From Petroclostridium xylanilyticum (lineage in GTDB: Bacteria > Bacillota > Clostridia > SK-Y3), in the NCBI RefSeq assembly GCF_002252565.1, contig NZ_NPML01000014.1, forward strand, positions 1 to 38,783: a DNA stretch of 38,783 nucleotides, read 5' to 3'. The position numbers and the translations under genes are program-made. The notes below the pieces were generated by a model. It was not told the origin of the DNA and made no database searches. It saw only the letters and a program-made list of their open reading frames with translations. Of the stretch, positions 1 to 9,028 are shown piece after piece. Position 1 is the first letter of the stretch. Each line of letters begins with the position of its first letter.

Positions 1-2
1 TA

Positions 3-740
3 GATAAAGCTGCTCCTGAAGATAAATCAAAAATACGGGCAAAAGTATTTTACAAGGAGCGCTGGATTAAAGAAAAAGGCTTTGAACAAAGGCTTATTGT
101 AACCTACTCAATCAAATACAGGGATTATCAGCGTAAAATCCGCAATGCTCAAATAGAAAGAGCTCAAAAGGCAATAGAAAACAACCCGACAAAAATCAAG
201 AAATGCAATGCTAACGATTACAAAAGGTTTATTACCAAAACAAGCTGTACTGCTGATGGAGAAGTTGCAGAAAACGAGATATACAGCATTGATTCTGCTC
301 TAATCCAGAAGGAAGAAGCTTTTGATGGTTTTTATGGGGTTTGCACAAACCTTGAGGATGATGTATCTGAAATAATCAAGGTGAATCACAGGAGATGGGA
401 AATTGAAGAATGCTTTAGAATTATGAAAAGCGAATTCAAAGCAAGACCTGTGTATTTAAGCAATGATGACAGGATTGAAGCACATTTTATTACTTGCTTT
501 ATATCTCTGATTATTTACAGGTTGCTTGAAAAGCGTCTGCATGAGGAGTTTACTTGTCATGAGATTATCTCCGGACTTCGAAATATAGAATTCTATAATA
601 CTCAATGTGAAGGCTATATTCCAACCTATACAAGAACTGATTTTACTGATGCTTTACATGATGCTTTTGGTTTTCGTACAGATTATCAAATTATTAGTAC
701 AAGTATGATGAAAAAAATTTTAAAAGAAACAAAAAAATAA
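3..740 (+). CDS. IS1634-like transposase, C-terminal part (cut by window edge)
   Basis: The reading frame is open from the first bases of the window to the stop at 738-740, so this is the C-terminal ~245 residues of a longer protein; an ATG at 381 is internal. The C-terminal part has the stretch WEIEECFRIMKSEF followed by a conserved ARPVYL and a DRIEAHF motif, typical of the last part of the DDE catalytic domain (glutamate region) of IS1634/IS4-superfamily transposases. It would cut and join element ends during transposition. No frame break is visible here, so the copy could be intact, but its 5' part and left end lie outside the window. The right end is probably near 820-840, where the motif CAAACTTGGGACTATA sits; that boundary is inferred because its partner repeat cannot be seen. 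Confidence 0.8.
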   Translation, partial: DKAAPEDKSKIRAKVFYKERWIKEKGFEQRLIVTYSIKYRDYQRKIRNAQIERAQKAIENNPTKIKKCNANDYKRFITKTSCTADGEVAENEIYSIDSALIQKEEAFDGFYGVCTNLEDDVSEIIKVNHRRWEIEECFRIMKSEFKARPVYLSNDDRIEAHFITCFISLIIYRLLEKRLHEEFTCHEIISGLRNIEFYNTQCEGYIPTYTRTDFTDALHDAFGFRTDYQIISTSMMKKILKETKK

Positions 741-815
741 AAAAAGTACGCACTTTTTGAACACGTGAAGAAAGCTTGAAACTTAGTTTTTTCAACCAGT
801 TACAAGCTTTTTTTG
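741..815 (+). terminator. Terminator hairpins after the first transposase
   Basis: A small hairpin (AAAAAGT at 741-747 with ACTTTTT at 752-758) directly follows the stop codon. A longer one pairs AAAGCTTGAAAC (771-782) with GTTACAAGCTTT (799-810), 11 of 12 positions, and runs into a T stretch. The second fits a factor-independent terminator. Confidence 0.6.
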
Positions 816-864
816 TTTTCCAACTGTCAAACTTGGGACTATATTATAATCTAAAATACAATAG

Positions 865-873
865 TTAAAATGA
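865..873. repeat. Target site duplication, left copy
   Basis: TTAAAATGA abuts the left terminal inverted repeat and is repeated exactly at 2058-2066 beside the right one. Bases further out differ (G against T), so the duplication is 9 bp. Confidence 0.85.
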
Positions 874-906
874 ATGGACATACCCCATTTTTTTCTTTTA
901 ATAAAA

Positions 907-967
907 TTATCCACAAAAAGAAGCTGAAAATGAGAAGTTATCAGGAGATTTGAGAAATTTGTCCACA
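907..967 (+). promoter_or_regulatory. DnaA-box-like sites in the left end of the IS4-like element
   Basis: An exact TTATCCACA lies at 907-915 and a one-mismatch TTGTCCACA at 959-967, between the left inverted repeat and the transposase start. In Tn5/IS50, also of the IS4 superfamily, a DnaA site in the outside end influences transposition, so a similar role is conceivable. Confidence 0.45.
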
Positions 968-1061
968 GATTTGTAAAAACACGAGAAAAGCCCCCAAATT
1001 TATGGTATTGTTAAGATATCGAAAAAAAACACATAAACCACATAGAAAGGGGCTTTCCTAC

Positions 1062-2034
1062 ATGTTTGATTATAGCAAAACAGCATATGATTTGAAAAGA
1101 AGTATTTGTAATTTTTGTTCCAGATTGGCTCAGGGTCTCCCTGTTCCCTTTAAGAAATTCTTATCCTGCATGGTCTTTGGCATACTCGCATCCAAGACAG
1201 TAATACTGGCTGAAATATCCCGTTCTTTAAATGAGGATATAAAGTTAAAAAAGACTATAGAACGCCTTTCCCGTAACCTTGAAAAATTCTCCTATACTGA
1301 TGATGTACTTAAGAACCTCTCTTCTGAAGTTAAAAGGTATATTCACCATGATACGCCTATCATTATCGACTTAAGTGATATTGTTAAAAAGTACGGCGTA
1401 GTCTTTGAAAATATGGGCAAGATCAGGGATGGAAGCACAAAAGAAACCAATATGGACGGGTACTATCTACTTGAAGCACTTATATATAACCACGGAGACA
1501 AGCTTCTTGTCCCAATATATTCAGATTTATTCTCTCCAAGTGAACCGGGATTTAAAAGTGAAAATGAAGAAATCATAAAGTGTTTGGACAAGCTCAGAAG
1601 CTTATACGGGACCAAGGGCATTTACACCATGGATAGAGGTATGGACAATGTACTGTTCTTTAATTATTTTGAAAACAACTCCCAAAAATTTGTCATAAGG
1701 CTTAAGAAAAACCGCAATGTCATTTTCAAAGGTAAGGAAATGAATAAGGCTTAAAAACATAAACTTTTTATTAACCATGGCAATGAGCTATATTTCTCTT
1801 ACTTCAAAATCCATAAGCTCAAGGAAGATGATTTTTATTTTGCAGGAGATATCCAAAAGAGTACATGGCATACCACCTTTCCCTTACTACAGTACCGCGG
1901 ATGGAATTTATGAAGTGCTTAAGAAACACAAAACTGGTATTGCTGAATTTTTGAACTATACAAAAAAGAAGCCCAAATCGCAGCAGCTGAGTCTCTTCGA
2001 ACTCAGATACTGCAAGAGCTTGCTGGTTTCTTAA
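1062..2034 (+). pseudogene. IS4-like transposase, broken (stop, internal deletion, frameshift)
   Basis: Translation should start at the ATG at 1062, about 9 bases after AAAGGGG; an upstream in-frame ATG at 1002 has no ribosome binding site. The first 230 codons read as a typical clostridial IS4-type transposase N-terminus, ending with GKEMNKA before TAA at 1752-1754. The same frame continues past the stop with family-like sequence (ELYFSYFKIHKLKED), so the stop is a point lesion. From about 1855 the recognisable C-terminus (ADGIYEVLKKHKTG, then SQQLSLFEL) is in another frame and ends at 2034. The region carrying the catalytic glutamate appears deleted. No active transposase can come from this copy. 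Confidence 0.8.
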
Positions 2035-2057
2035 ATTAAATTTTGGGGTATGTCCAT

Positions 2058-2066
2058 TTAAAATGA
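2058..2066. repeat. Target site duplication, right copy
   Basis: Exact copy of the 9-bp TTAAAATGA at 865-873, directly outside the right terminal repeat of the IS4-like element. Confidence 0.85.
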
Positions 2067-2068
2067 TT

Positions 2069-2106
2069 AAAGGGTTTCATCTATCCAAACCGATGGAAAG
2101 CCTTTT
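2069..2106 (-). terminator. Probable terminator of the mgl operon
   Basis: Imperfect stem: AAAGG and TTTCATC (2069-2081) pair with GATGGAAA and CCTTT further on, with one mismatch and one bulge. It lies about 50 bases after the mglC stop in the direction of transcription. The T stretch is weak, so confidence is moderate. Confidence 0.4.
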
Positions 2107-2153
2107 GTGCACATTATCTCCCGCCTGTTTTAACTGTAATGGACAGGATATCA

Positions 2154-3167
2154 TCATTTTTTTGCAAGATATTTGCGGATGTCAAAGGCTACGGCACCAA
2201 CGATGATTAAACCTTTGATAACCTGCTGCCAGTATGCGGATACTCCCAGTATAACAAGACCGTTATTCAACACTTCAAAAATCATTACCCCGGTAATGAT
2301 ACCCGAAACTGTCCCAATACCTCCTGAGGTAGATACACCTCCTATGGTAGCTGCAGCAATAGCATCCAGCTCATACATCAGACCGTAGTTGTTTGTCGCC
2401 CCGCCCGTCCTGGCGGCAAGCAAAGCACCTGCAAGGCCGTAAAGAGCGCCTGCAAGGGCATATACCTTTATTAATGTCCGTTCAACATTGACTCCAGATA
2501 CCTCGGCAGCGCTTGGATTGCCTCCTATGGCATAAATATATTTGCCAAAACGGGTCTTATTGAGTATGAACCACATAAACAACGCCACTCCCGACGCTAT
2601 CAATATAAGGTTGGGAATGGAGAATAAGGAACCGGAAGCAATACCAGTAAAATCATCCCTGAGACCGCCTATAGGCTGGGCATTGGTGTAAATACAAGCT
2701 GCCCCGTATACAATTACCATCATGCCCAGTGTCGCAATAAAAGGTGGTACTTTAAGGTAAGCAATGACCAATCCGTTCAAAACACCGATCATGAGTCCTA
2801 CAAGTATTACCAGAAGGATTGGTACAATTACCGGTAGATACGGTAAATCCTTAAACATCTTATATGCATAATCCGGACGTTGGAGAAGGCTTGCCGCAAT
2901 ACAAGCTGTAAGTCCCACAACACGTCCGGAAGAAAGGTCGGTTCCACGGGTTATAAGCGTACCACCTACACCAAGAGCGATGATGACACGCACCGAAGCG
3001 ATGATGAGGACATTTCTCAGGTTGTTAACTGAAAAGAAGTTTTTATCCAGCAAACCTATTCCAATAAACAACCCCACAAGTACCAGATAAATTGCATTCT
3101 TGCTGATAAATTCACGCAAAGCCTTGCTATCCGGCTTTTTTGCCGGCTTCAAGGTTACATCTGACAT
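2154..3167 (-). CDS. mglC: Sugar ABC transporter permease MglC
   Basis: Membrane permease (337 residues) of a galactose/glucose-type ABC importer. The chain is almost all hydrophobic helices (roughly 8-10) and belongs to the branched-chain/ribose permease family, with the typical TRGTDLSSGRVVGL segment after the second helix and a conserved region near GVNVERT. I start it at the ATG at 3167, which follows AGGAGGTCTTAAAAAC; the frame stays open upstream to 3206 but without a ribosome binding site. It begins 20 bases after the mglA stop, so the two are co-transcribed and perhaps translationally coupled. Exact sugar specificity cannot be told from the permease. Confidence 0.9.
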   Translation of the reverse strand: MSDVTLKPAKKPDSKALREFISKNAIYLVLVGLFIGIGLLDKNFFSVNNLRNVLIIASVRVIIALGVGGTLITRGTDLSSGRVVGLTACIAASLLQRPDYAYKMFKDLPYLPVIVPILLVILVGLMIGVLNGLVIAYLKVPPFIATLGMMVIVYGAACIYTNAQPIGGLRDDFTGIASGSLFSIPNLILIASGVALFMWFILNKTRFGKYIYAIGGNPSAAEVSGVNVERTLIKVYALAGALYGLAGALLAARTGGATNNYGLMYELDAIAAATIGGVSTSGGIGTVSGIITGVMIFEVLNNGLVILGVSAYWQQVIKGLIIVGAVAFDIRKYLAKK

Positions 3168-3186
3168 GTTTTTAAGACCTCCTTGC

Positions 3187-4698
3187 CTATGCGAACTGAG
3201 TCGCATATTTCATAATAAGTTCCTGATTTGCTTCCCTGCCATCTATGATACCGCTAAGCCTTCCTGCACACATGATCATAATTCTATCCGACATACCCAA
3301 AAGCTCAGGCATTTCGGAAGATATCATGATGATGCTTTTGCCCCGCTTCGCCAGGTCGGCAATAATGGAATAAATCTCATATTTTGCGCCTACATCAATT
3401 CCGCGAGTAGGCTCATCAAGAATCAGAATGTCAGGTTCGGTAAGCAGCCAGCGGGAAAATATTACTTTCTGCTGATTTCCCCCTGAAAGGTATTGTATAG
3501 GCGTCTTGGCGGAAGGTGTTTTTACCCGGAGCATGTTAATGCTTTTATCCACGTCTGCCGCGCCTTTTTTCCGGCTTAAAACAAATTTTAAATTGATATA
3601 GCGCTCAAGGCTGGCAATCAGCGTATTGTCTTCCACCGAAAGTATAGGGAAGATACCTGTTGCCCGACGTTCTTCTGTGAGAAGAGCAATACCGTGACGT
3701 TTTGCATCTATCGGATTTCGTATCCTGACTTCTTGACCGGAAATAAATATCTTTCCTTCGGATATATGCCGCAGTCCGAAAATTGCTTCCACCAGTTCGG
3801 TCCGCTGAGCTCCGACCAGTCCGCCTATACCCAGTATTTCTCCACGTCTTAGTTCAAAAGACACGTTTCTAAAAGACTTAGGGTTAACCGAAGTGAATCC
3901 TTCCACCTTCATGATGACTTCACCGGGCACATTTTCACGTGCAGGAAAACGGTGAGTCAAGTCCCTTCCCACCATCTTTGCAATAATCATATCTGTGGTA
4001 AGTCCGGCAGAAGACCATGTCCCAATGTATTGTCCATCTCTCATGATGGTTACTTCGTCCGAAATCTCCAATATTTCCTCCATCTTATGCGAAATATATA
4101 TGATTGCCACACCTTGTTCCCTAAGATTGTTAATAATTCTAAACAAGTGCTTTACTTCGTTTTCTGTAAGGGAAGACGTAGGTTCGTCCATAACAATTAC
4201 TTTAGACCTGTATGAAACTGCCTTTGCAATTTCCACTGCCTGGACCTGGGATACGGATAGCTTTGCTACCAGCGTATCAGGCTTAATGTCCATTTGAAGT
4301 TCTTCCATCAGGGCTTTGGTGTCGCTATACATTTTTTTGTGATCCACCATTTTTACGCCCATTAAACTCCTGACCGGAAATCTTCCAAGCCATATGTTTT
4401 CCATCACGCTGCGGTGTGGAACAGGGTGGAGTTCCTGATGAATCATGGAAATCCCATTTTCCAAGGCATCCTTTGGGTTTTTAAATTGCACTTTTTTACC
4501 TTGCAGAATAACCTCGCCTATGTCGGGCACGTAAATACCAAAAAGACATTTCATCAGCGTAGATTTGCCCGCCCCATTTTCACCCATCAAAGCATGGACT
4601 GTTCCAGGCCGGATTTTTAATGTGACATCATCAAGCGCCTTTACACCGGGAAAGCTTTTGGAAATGTTGCGCATTTCCAAAATATATTCCTGTGCCAT
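3187..4698 (-). CDS. mglA: Sugar ABC transporter ATPase MglA (two nucleotide-binding domains)
   Basis: Fused double ATPase (503 residues) that powers the MglC permease. Domain 1 has Walker A GENGAGKS at residues 39-46, the signature LSVSQVQ and Walker B VIVMDEPTSS. Domain 2 has a degenerate Walker A (GLVGAQRTE), signature LSGGNQQKV and Walker B LILDEPTRG. One degenerate and one good site is normal for the MglA/RbsA/XylG type. The ATG at 4698 follows AGAGGTGTGACCT. Length is usual. It lies 158 bases downstream of mglB and 20 bases upstream of mglC. Confidence 0.93.
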   Translation of the reverse strand: MAQEYILEMRNISKSFPGVKALDDVTLKIRPGTVHALMGENGAGKSTLMKCLFGIYVPDIGEVILQGKKVQFKNPKDALENGISMIHQELHPVPHRSVMENIWLGRFPVRSLMGVKMVDHKKMYSDTKALMEELQMDIKPDTLVAKLSVSQVQAVEIAKAVSYRSKVIVMDEPTSSLTENEVKHLFRIINNLREQGVAIIYISHKMEEILEISDEVTIMRDGQYIGTWSSAGLTTDMIIAKMVGRDLTHRFPARENVPGEVIMKVEGFTSVNPKSFRNVSFELRRGEILGIGGLVGAQRTELVEAIFGLRHISEGKIFISGQEVRIRNPIDAKRHGIALLTEERRATGIFPILSVEDNTLIASLERYINLKFVLSRKKGAADVDKSINMLRVKTPSAKTPIQYLSGGNQQKVIFSRWLLTEPDILILDEPTRGIDVGAKYEIYSIIADLAKRGKSIIMISSEMPELLGMSDRIMIMCAGRLSGIIDGREANQELIMKYATQFA

Positions 4699-4777
4699 AG
4701 GTCACACCTCTTTCAATAATATTCCAGTTTTTTCACTTCATTAAATATTTGGAACAAAATTTCACTTAATTAAGTTC

Positions 4778-4799
4778 AGGGAGCGCGAAAACACTCCCT
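4778..4799 (-). other. Hairpin in the mglB-mglA gap
   Basis: AGGGAG (4778-4783) pairs with CTCCCT (4794-4799) around a 10-base loop. No clear T run follows on the minus strand. Such a stem after a binding-protein gene may stabilise its mRNA or give partial termination, so that more binding protein than ATPase is made. This role is inferred. Confidence 0.4.
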
Positions 4800-4856
4800 A
4801 AACCACGTTCAATCCTTTATAGAATACCAAATAATAACCTGCTTTCCATGGAAATA

Positions 4857-5948
4857 TTATTTGAATTGGCTCATATTTTCCTTTGTAACAGGTTGATATG
4901 GAACCCATAAATACTTACCGTCAGTAATTCCTTTTACAGACTTCGCCGGGTCTTCATCTTTTGCCAGCGCATAAGCAATTTCAAAGATACCTTTACCCTG
5001 ACCCTTTGCATCATTTAATACGGTACCAAATAATTGTCCGGCGCCGAGAGAGTCAAGAGCAGGTGCAGTAGCATCAACACCAACTACAGGGATATATTTG
5101 TCGCCCTGGAAGTAACCTGCAGCCTTGAGGGCTTCAATTGCTCCAAGAGCCATGTCGTCATTGTTTGCGAATACAACTTCAATCTTGTCACCGAAAGCTG
5201 ACAACCATGCAGCCATCTTTTCCTGACCTTGCGCACGCTGCCAGTTACCGGTATCGCTGGCAAGTTTTTCAGTCTTGATTCCAGCTTCTTCTACAGCCTT
5301 TATAGAGTATTCAGTACGCAGGATCGCGTCCTGGTGTCCAGGTTCACCTTCCAGCATTACGTACTGGAGTTTTCCGTCTTTATTCTTATCGGCATTAGGA
5401 TTCTTTTTCCAGTAATCAGCAATCATCTGACCCTGCATGGTACCGGATTCTTCAGCTTTTGCTCCAACATAGAACATCTTGTCCCATTTTGCCATGTCTT
5501 CTTTTACCGGTTCACGGTTAAAGAAAACTACAGGGATGCCAGCCTGCTTAGCCTTGTCGATAATAACAGAAGCCGCAGTACGATCAACCATATTTACTGC
5601 AATTACGTCATATTTTTGCGTAATGAAAGTATCAATCTGGTCATTCTGTGTAGCTTGCTGCCCCTGGCCGTCAACAGCATTGATAGTAATTTTTTCACCT
5701 GCTGCCTTGCCCTTTTCTTCTGCAGTTTTTTCAATCGCCTGACGAACGGTGGAAATAAAAGTATCGTCGAACTTGTAAAGGGCAACACCTATTTTAAGTT
5801 CCTTTCCGCCGCCTGCATTGCCTCCATTACTTGAAGCTGGTTCGCTTCCCTGTTTCGGAGCGGAACTGCCGCAGCCTGCCAGCATGCTTGTCGCAATTGC
5901 TGCTGCCGCAATGAGAGAAATTATTTTTGTCAATTTTCTTTTTAACAT
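4857..5948 (-). CDS. mglB: Galactose/glucose-binding lipoprotein MglB
   Basis: Solute-binding lipoprotein (363 residues) delivering a hexose to MglA-MglC. The N-terminus is a lipoprotein signal with lipobox LAGC and Cys26 as the lipidation site. The mature part is a periplasmic-binding-protein type 1 fold. It contains the galactose-binding-protein calcium loop DKNKDGKLQ followed by YVMLEGEPGHQDA, which is the main reason for calling it MglB rather than RbsB or XylF. The start at 5948 follows AGAGGGGG; an upstream in-frame ATG at 6020 would disrupt the signal peptide. It is the first gene of the transporter operon and is separated from the sensor genes upstream by a terminator. Confidence 0.9.
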   Translation of the reverse strand: MLKRKLTKIISLIAAAAIATSMLAGCGSSAPKQGSEPASSNGGNAGGGKELKIGVALYKFDDTFISTVRQAIEKTAEEKGKAAGEKITINAVDGQGQQATQNDQIDTFITQKYDVIAVNMVDRTAASVIIDKAKQAGIPVVFFNREPVKEDMAKWDKMFYVGAKAEESGTMQGQMIADYWKKNPNADKNKDGKLQYVMLEGEPGHQDAILRTEYSIKAVEEAGIKTEKLASDTGNWQRAQGQEKMAAWLSAFGDKIEVVFANNDDMALGAIEALKAAGYFQGDKYIPVVGVDATAPALDSLGAGQLFGTVLNDAKGQGKGIFEIAYALAKDEDPAKSVKGITDGKYLWVPYQPVTKENMSQFK

Positions 5949-6147
5949 TCTGTTTCCCCCTCTGAAATAATAAAATTTTATTTGTCTTTTCCCTTTTCCA
6001 CACCATTGGGCCCTCTGCATGTAGAAAAATTTCTATGCTTTTGGTTAAGCTATAACACGTTGTCCATTTGAAATAATATCATCAACTTAAATTAAACTTA
6101 ATACGAAATCCTATGATTTTATATAGAAATCCTTCTGTTTTTCTCGA

Positions 6148-6175
6148 CAAAAAAATGGCCATTAGGCCATTAATT
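6148..6175 (-). terminator. Terminator after the sensor-type sugar-binding gene
   Basis: On the minus strand ATGGCC, loop TAAT, GGCCAT, then seven T: a compact factor-independent terminator 15 bases after the stop at 6189. It separates the sensor operon from mglB. Confidence 0.85.
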
Positions 6176-6188
6176 AAATTTAGTTATC

Positions 6189-7166
6189 TTATTTTACAAA
6201 GGGAAATACCAGCTTTTGATTTGCCGGTAAATACATATTGTTTTTATCGATTGCTTTTGAACCTGTGTCGATACGCTTGGGAATTTTTTTCCCTTCCATT
6301 GCTTCAACCGCATATTTCACGCCCAGGTAGCCCATGCTGAAAGGATTCTGTATAATTGTAGCCTGTATTACTTCTTTCTCTATAAATTCAATTTCTTCAG
6401 GAGTACTGTCAAAGGTAATTACCTTGACCCTTCCTGCCAGATTCATCTCATAAATTGCTTGCGCCACACCAATAGATGATATGGCATTTAATGCAACTAT
6501 TGCATCTATTTCGCCCTTTTCTGAAATAATTTTTTTAGTAAGCTGGTTGGCAAGTTTTGTATCAGAAAGACTGTATTCTTTTGCCACAACTTTTATCTGG
6601 GGGTATTTTGAAATTACACTCATCAGGCCTTCTTCCCTTTGTTCGGCATTTCCCGTCCCCTTTACAAAGCTCATAATTGCTATCCTGGAGTCTGTCCCGG
6701 CAAGTTCAACAAGTTTTTCTCCTGCTTTTATGCCTGCATCCCGGTTATCTGTCCCTATAAAGCTATGAATCCTATCCGTGTTGACTTCGGCATCTATGAT
6801 AATGACAGGAATTTTTTGGTTGTATGCCTTTTCGGTTACCTCAGCAAGTGCTTTATAATCACTTGCTGCCAGTATCAATGCACCCACTTTTTTCTCAAGT
6901 GCTTCATTTACAAGCCTTATCTGTCCTTCTATATCCTCTTCATCATCGGGAGCATTAAAATCCACATTGACATCAAACTCCCGTGCCGCCACCTCCGCCC
7001 CCATTTTTACAGTCTTCCAGTAATCTCCGTTTTTCATTTTTACAATAAGGGCAATATTTTTCTTTTTTTGAGTATTATCCAGATTTACATTTTCGGAACA
7101 TCCGCTCAAAATGGATACGCTTGTTAAAAGAACACAAATAGCAAGCAACTTGATTCTTTTACCCAT
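6189..7166 (-). CDS. Sugar-binding lipoprotein of a probable three-component sensor
   Basis: A second periplasmic-binding-protein type 1 lipoprotein (325 residues): signal peptide with lipobox LSGC (Cys23), then a ribose/galactose-binding fold with GDYWKTVKMGAEVAA near the N-terminus and FIGTDNRDAG centrally. It lacks the calcium loop of MglB. The start at 7166 is two bases after the kinase stop codon and its ribosome binding site (GAAGGAGGAA) is inside the kinase gene, so the two are translationally coupled. In Clostridium beijerinckii a comparable protein (XylFII) binds a sugar and activates its LytS/YesM-type kinase. By analogy this protein probably senses a sugar for the kinase next to it rather than feeding a permease. 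The ligand is unknown. Confidence 0.82.
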   Translation of the reverse strand: MGKRIKLLAICVLLTSVSILSGCSENVNLDNTQKKKNIALIVKMKNGDYWKTVKMGAEVAAREFDVNVDFNAPDDEEDIEGQIRLVNEALEKKVGALILAASDYKALAEVTEKAYNQKIPVIIIDAEVNTDRIHSFIGTDNRDAGIKAGEKLVELAGTDSRIAIMSFVKGTGNAEQREEGLMSVISKYPQIKVVAKEYSLSDTKLANQLTKKIISEKGEIDAIVALNAISSIGVAQAIYEMNLAGRVKVITFDSTPEEIEFIEKEVIQATIIQNPFSMGYLGVKYAVEAMEGKKIPKRIDTGSKAIDKNNMYLPANQKLVFPFVK

Positions 7167-7168
7167 TT

Positions 7169-8947
7169 TTATTCCTCCTTCACAAGAGGCAACCATATCT
7201 TTACAGTGGTCCCTGCCTCCAATTCACTTTCAATTCGAAGCCCATACTCCCTGCCAAAACACAACTGTATCCTTTCATTTACATTTTTCACGCCAACGCC
7301 CGAACCCTGCCTGTTTTCTGGCTGGTATTCAAGTATCTTTTCCAAAACTTCCGGCTTCATGCCCAGTCCATTGTCACGTATCTCATACAGCAGTCTATCG
7401 TCAACAATAGCTGCAGAAATTTTGATAAAACCTTCATCCACCATATACTCAATACCGTGATATATAGAATTCTCAATGATGGGCTGTAAAATCAGCTTTA
7501 ATGTTTTACATCGAAGGGCCTCTTCCTGCGCTTCTATTTCAAATTTAAATTTGTTTTTGTACCTTATCTTCTGGATAATCAAATAATTTCGTGCATGTTC
7601 AAGCTCTTCCTGCACAGTAATGATGTTTTTGCCCCTGCTTATGCTGATTCTGAACAACTTGGCCAATGCCGTAACCATGGTAATAACATCCTGGCTTTTT
7701 CCGTTTTCCGCCATCCACACAATTGAGTCTAACGTATTGTATAAAAAATGGGGATTGATTTGAGCCTGAAGGGCATTCAGTTCACTTTTTCTCTTTGCTT
7801 CCTGTTCAAGGACTATTTGATTCATAAGATACCTTATTCTGGCAATCATTAGATTAAATGCCCTGGATAGCTCTACTACTTCATCCCCTCCCCGGACATC
7901 AATATTGATATCAAAATTGCCTTCTTCAACCATTTTCATGGATTTCTCCAGTCGCTTTACAGGCTGAGATATTTTTGCGGAAACAAGTGCGGAAATAAAG
8001 ATTACAAAAAAGAAACCAAAAAATAAAATCCATTTCACAAAGTTGCTTATTTCTTTTTTTGTCGCCACTATCTCATCCATATACGATATTCCTACTATCT
8101 TCCACCCGGTATAGTTTACAGTTTTTACCGTTATTAATCTTTTTCCTCCGCTTAATTCTTCCAAATAACTTCCATCGGCATATTTTACCACTTCAGTATT
8201 ATTCTCATTCTTCAAGCCCAGATAGATTAACTGCTGCTGCGGGTGGTAAACAATGTTGCCGTTTGAATCAATTATGTAAATGTAACCTTTTTTCCCGAGG
8301 CTTACCATCTGGCATAGCTGGTCTATTGCACGAAAGTTCATATCTACCAGCAATACCCCATTCATCTTTTGACCTTTTGCGTTAAAAGTAATCTGCCTGC
8401 TTAACGACACCACCCAGTTATGCTGCCCTTCAAACAGGTTTTGGACATGGGGTGAAGAAAAAAAAAGCTCTTGAGGTTTTTCTACAGCTGCCTTAAACCA
8501 GTCCTGTCCGGTTAAATCGATTTTATTTTTCAGCCTGAAAAATGGCGCTGCTATAACAAGATCCCCCTGATTAGAAAATATAGCTAGAGTAACAATATCT
8601 TCCCTCGTGTTAAGAATTACATTCATTTGATCTAAAAGTTTATAATTAGGCACATCCTGGTCTGTATTTAACAGGTTGCCTGCTGAATTAGATATCTGTA
8701 TCATGCTCTTAAGATAATAATCCATGTTTAAATGAACCTGTTCTATGATTTGCCGGGTATTTATGGAAGCGTTTTGTTCTGCTGTGTTGGAAAATTTATT
8801 ATAAAGAGTAATTCCGACAAATAGCATAGCCAGAATTGTAATAAGTACAAAAGATGTCGTAATGGTAAACTGTATGCTTTTAATCTTTAAACTATTAACC
8901 AGTATTGCAAAGATATTCTTTATATATGCGGTTACCTTGTTTTTCAA
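7169..8947 (-). CDS. YesM/LytS-type sensor histidine kinase
   Basis: Membrane histidine kinase (592 residues). Order: first transmembrane helix near residues 27-47, a large extracellular sensor region of Cache type (about 50-300), second helix ending VIFISALVSAKIS, a HAMP segment, a short coiled stretch, the His_kinase box QINPHFLYNTLDS, and a C-terminal ATPase with ENSIYHGIEY and DNGLGM. I choose the TTG at 8947 because AAGGAGAT (8954-8961) lies six bases before it; the ATG 36 bases upstream (8983) has no ribosome binding site. It sits between its response regulator and a sugar-binding lipoprotein and should phosphorylate the regulator when the lipoprotein binds sugar. Confidence 0.9.
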   Translation of the reverse strand: MKNKVTAYIKNIFAILVNSLKIKSIQFTITTSFVLITILAMLFVGITLYNKFSNTAEQNASINTRQIIEQVHLNMDYYLKSMIQISNSAGNLLNTDQDVPNYKLLDQMNVILNTREDIVTLAIFSNQGDLVIAAPFFRLKNKIDLTGQDWFKAAVEKPQELFFSSPHVQNLFEGQHNWVVSLSRQITFNAKGQKMNGVLLVDMNFRAIDQLCQMVSLGKKGYIYIIDSNGNIVYHPQQQLIYLGLKNENNTEVVKYADGSYLEELSGGKRLITVKTVNYTGWKIVGISYMDEIVATKKEISNFVKWILFFGFFFVIFISALVSAKISQPVKRLEKSMKMVEEGNFDINIDVRGGDEVVELSRAFNLMIARIRYLMNQIVLEQEAKRKSELNALQAQINPHFLYNTLDSIVWMAENGKSQDVITMVTALAKLFRISISRGKNIITVQEELEHARNYLIIQKIRYKNKFKFEIEAQEEALRCKTLKLILQPIIENSIYHGIEYMVDEGFIKISAAIVDDRLLYEIRDNGLGMKPEVLEKILEYQPENRQGSGVGVKNVNERIQLCFGREYGLRIESELEAGTTVKIWLPLVKEE

Positions 8948-9028
8948 TCGCTCATCTCCTTGTAAAAGAATCTTCGAGTGCATATCTCAGGCATCAAACA
9001 CAAGGTTTTTTAAGTGATAGATTCTTTT

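Larger units (their letters stand above)
874..2057 (+). mobile_element. IS4-like insertion sequence, internally deleted, with intact ends
   Basis: The ends are perfect 14-bp inverted repeats: ATGGACATACCCCA at 874-887 and its reverse complement at 2044-2057. A 9-bp direct repeat, TTAAAATGA, flanks them at 865-873 and 2058-2066, as expected for a target duplication. The element is 1184 bp. Its only gene is a broken transposase whose N- and C-terminal parts survive with a missing middle. It therefore looks like a defective copy that could move only with transposase supplied in trans. It inserted between the first transposase gene and the end of the mgl operon. Family assignment rests on the N-terminal protein sequence and the duplication length. 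Confidence 0.85.

Noticed and set aside
4778-4799. Full terminator between mglB and mglA
   Set aside because: The stem is short and lacks a T run; complete termination would cut off the ATPase and permease, so it is listed only as a hairpin.
5229-5834. Long plus-strand open frame of 201 codons
   Set aside because: It is the antisense of mglB, has no ribosome binding site and codes for no recognisable family. The same holds for the other plus-strand frames opposite the minus-strand genes.
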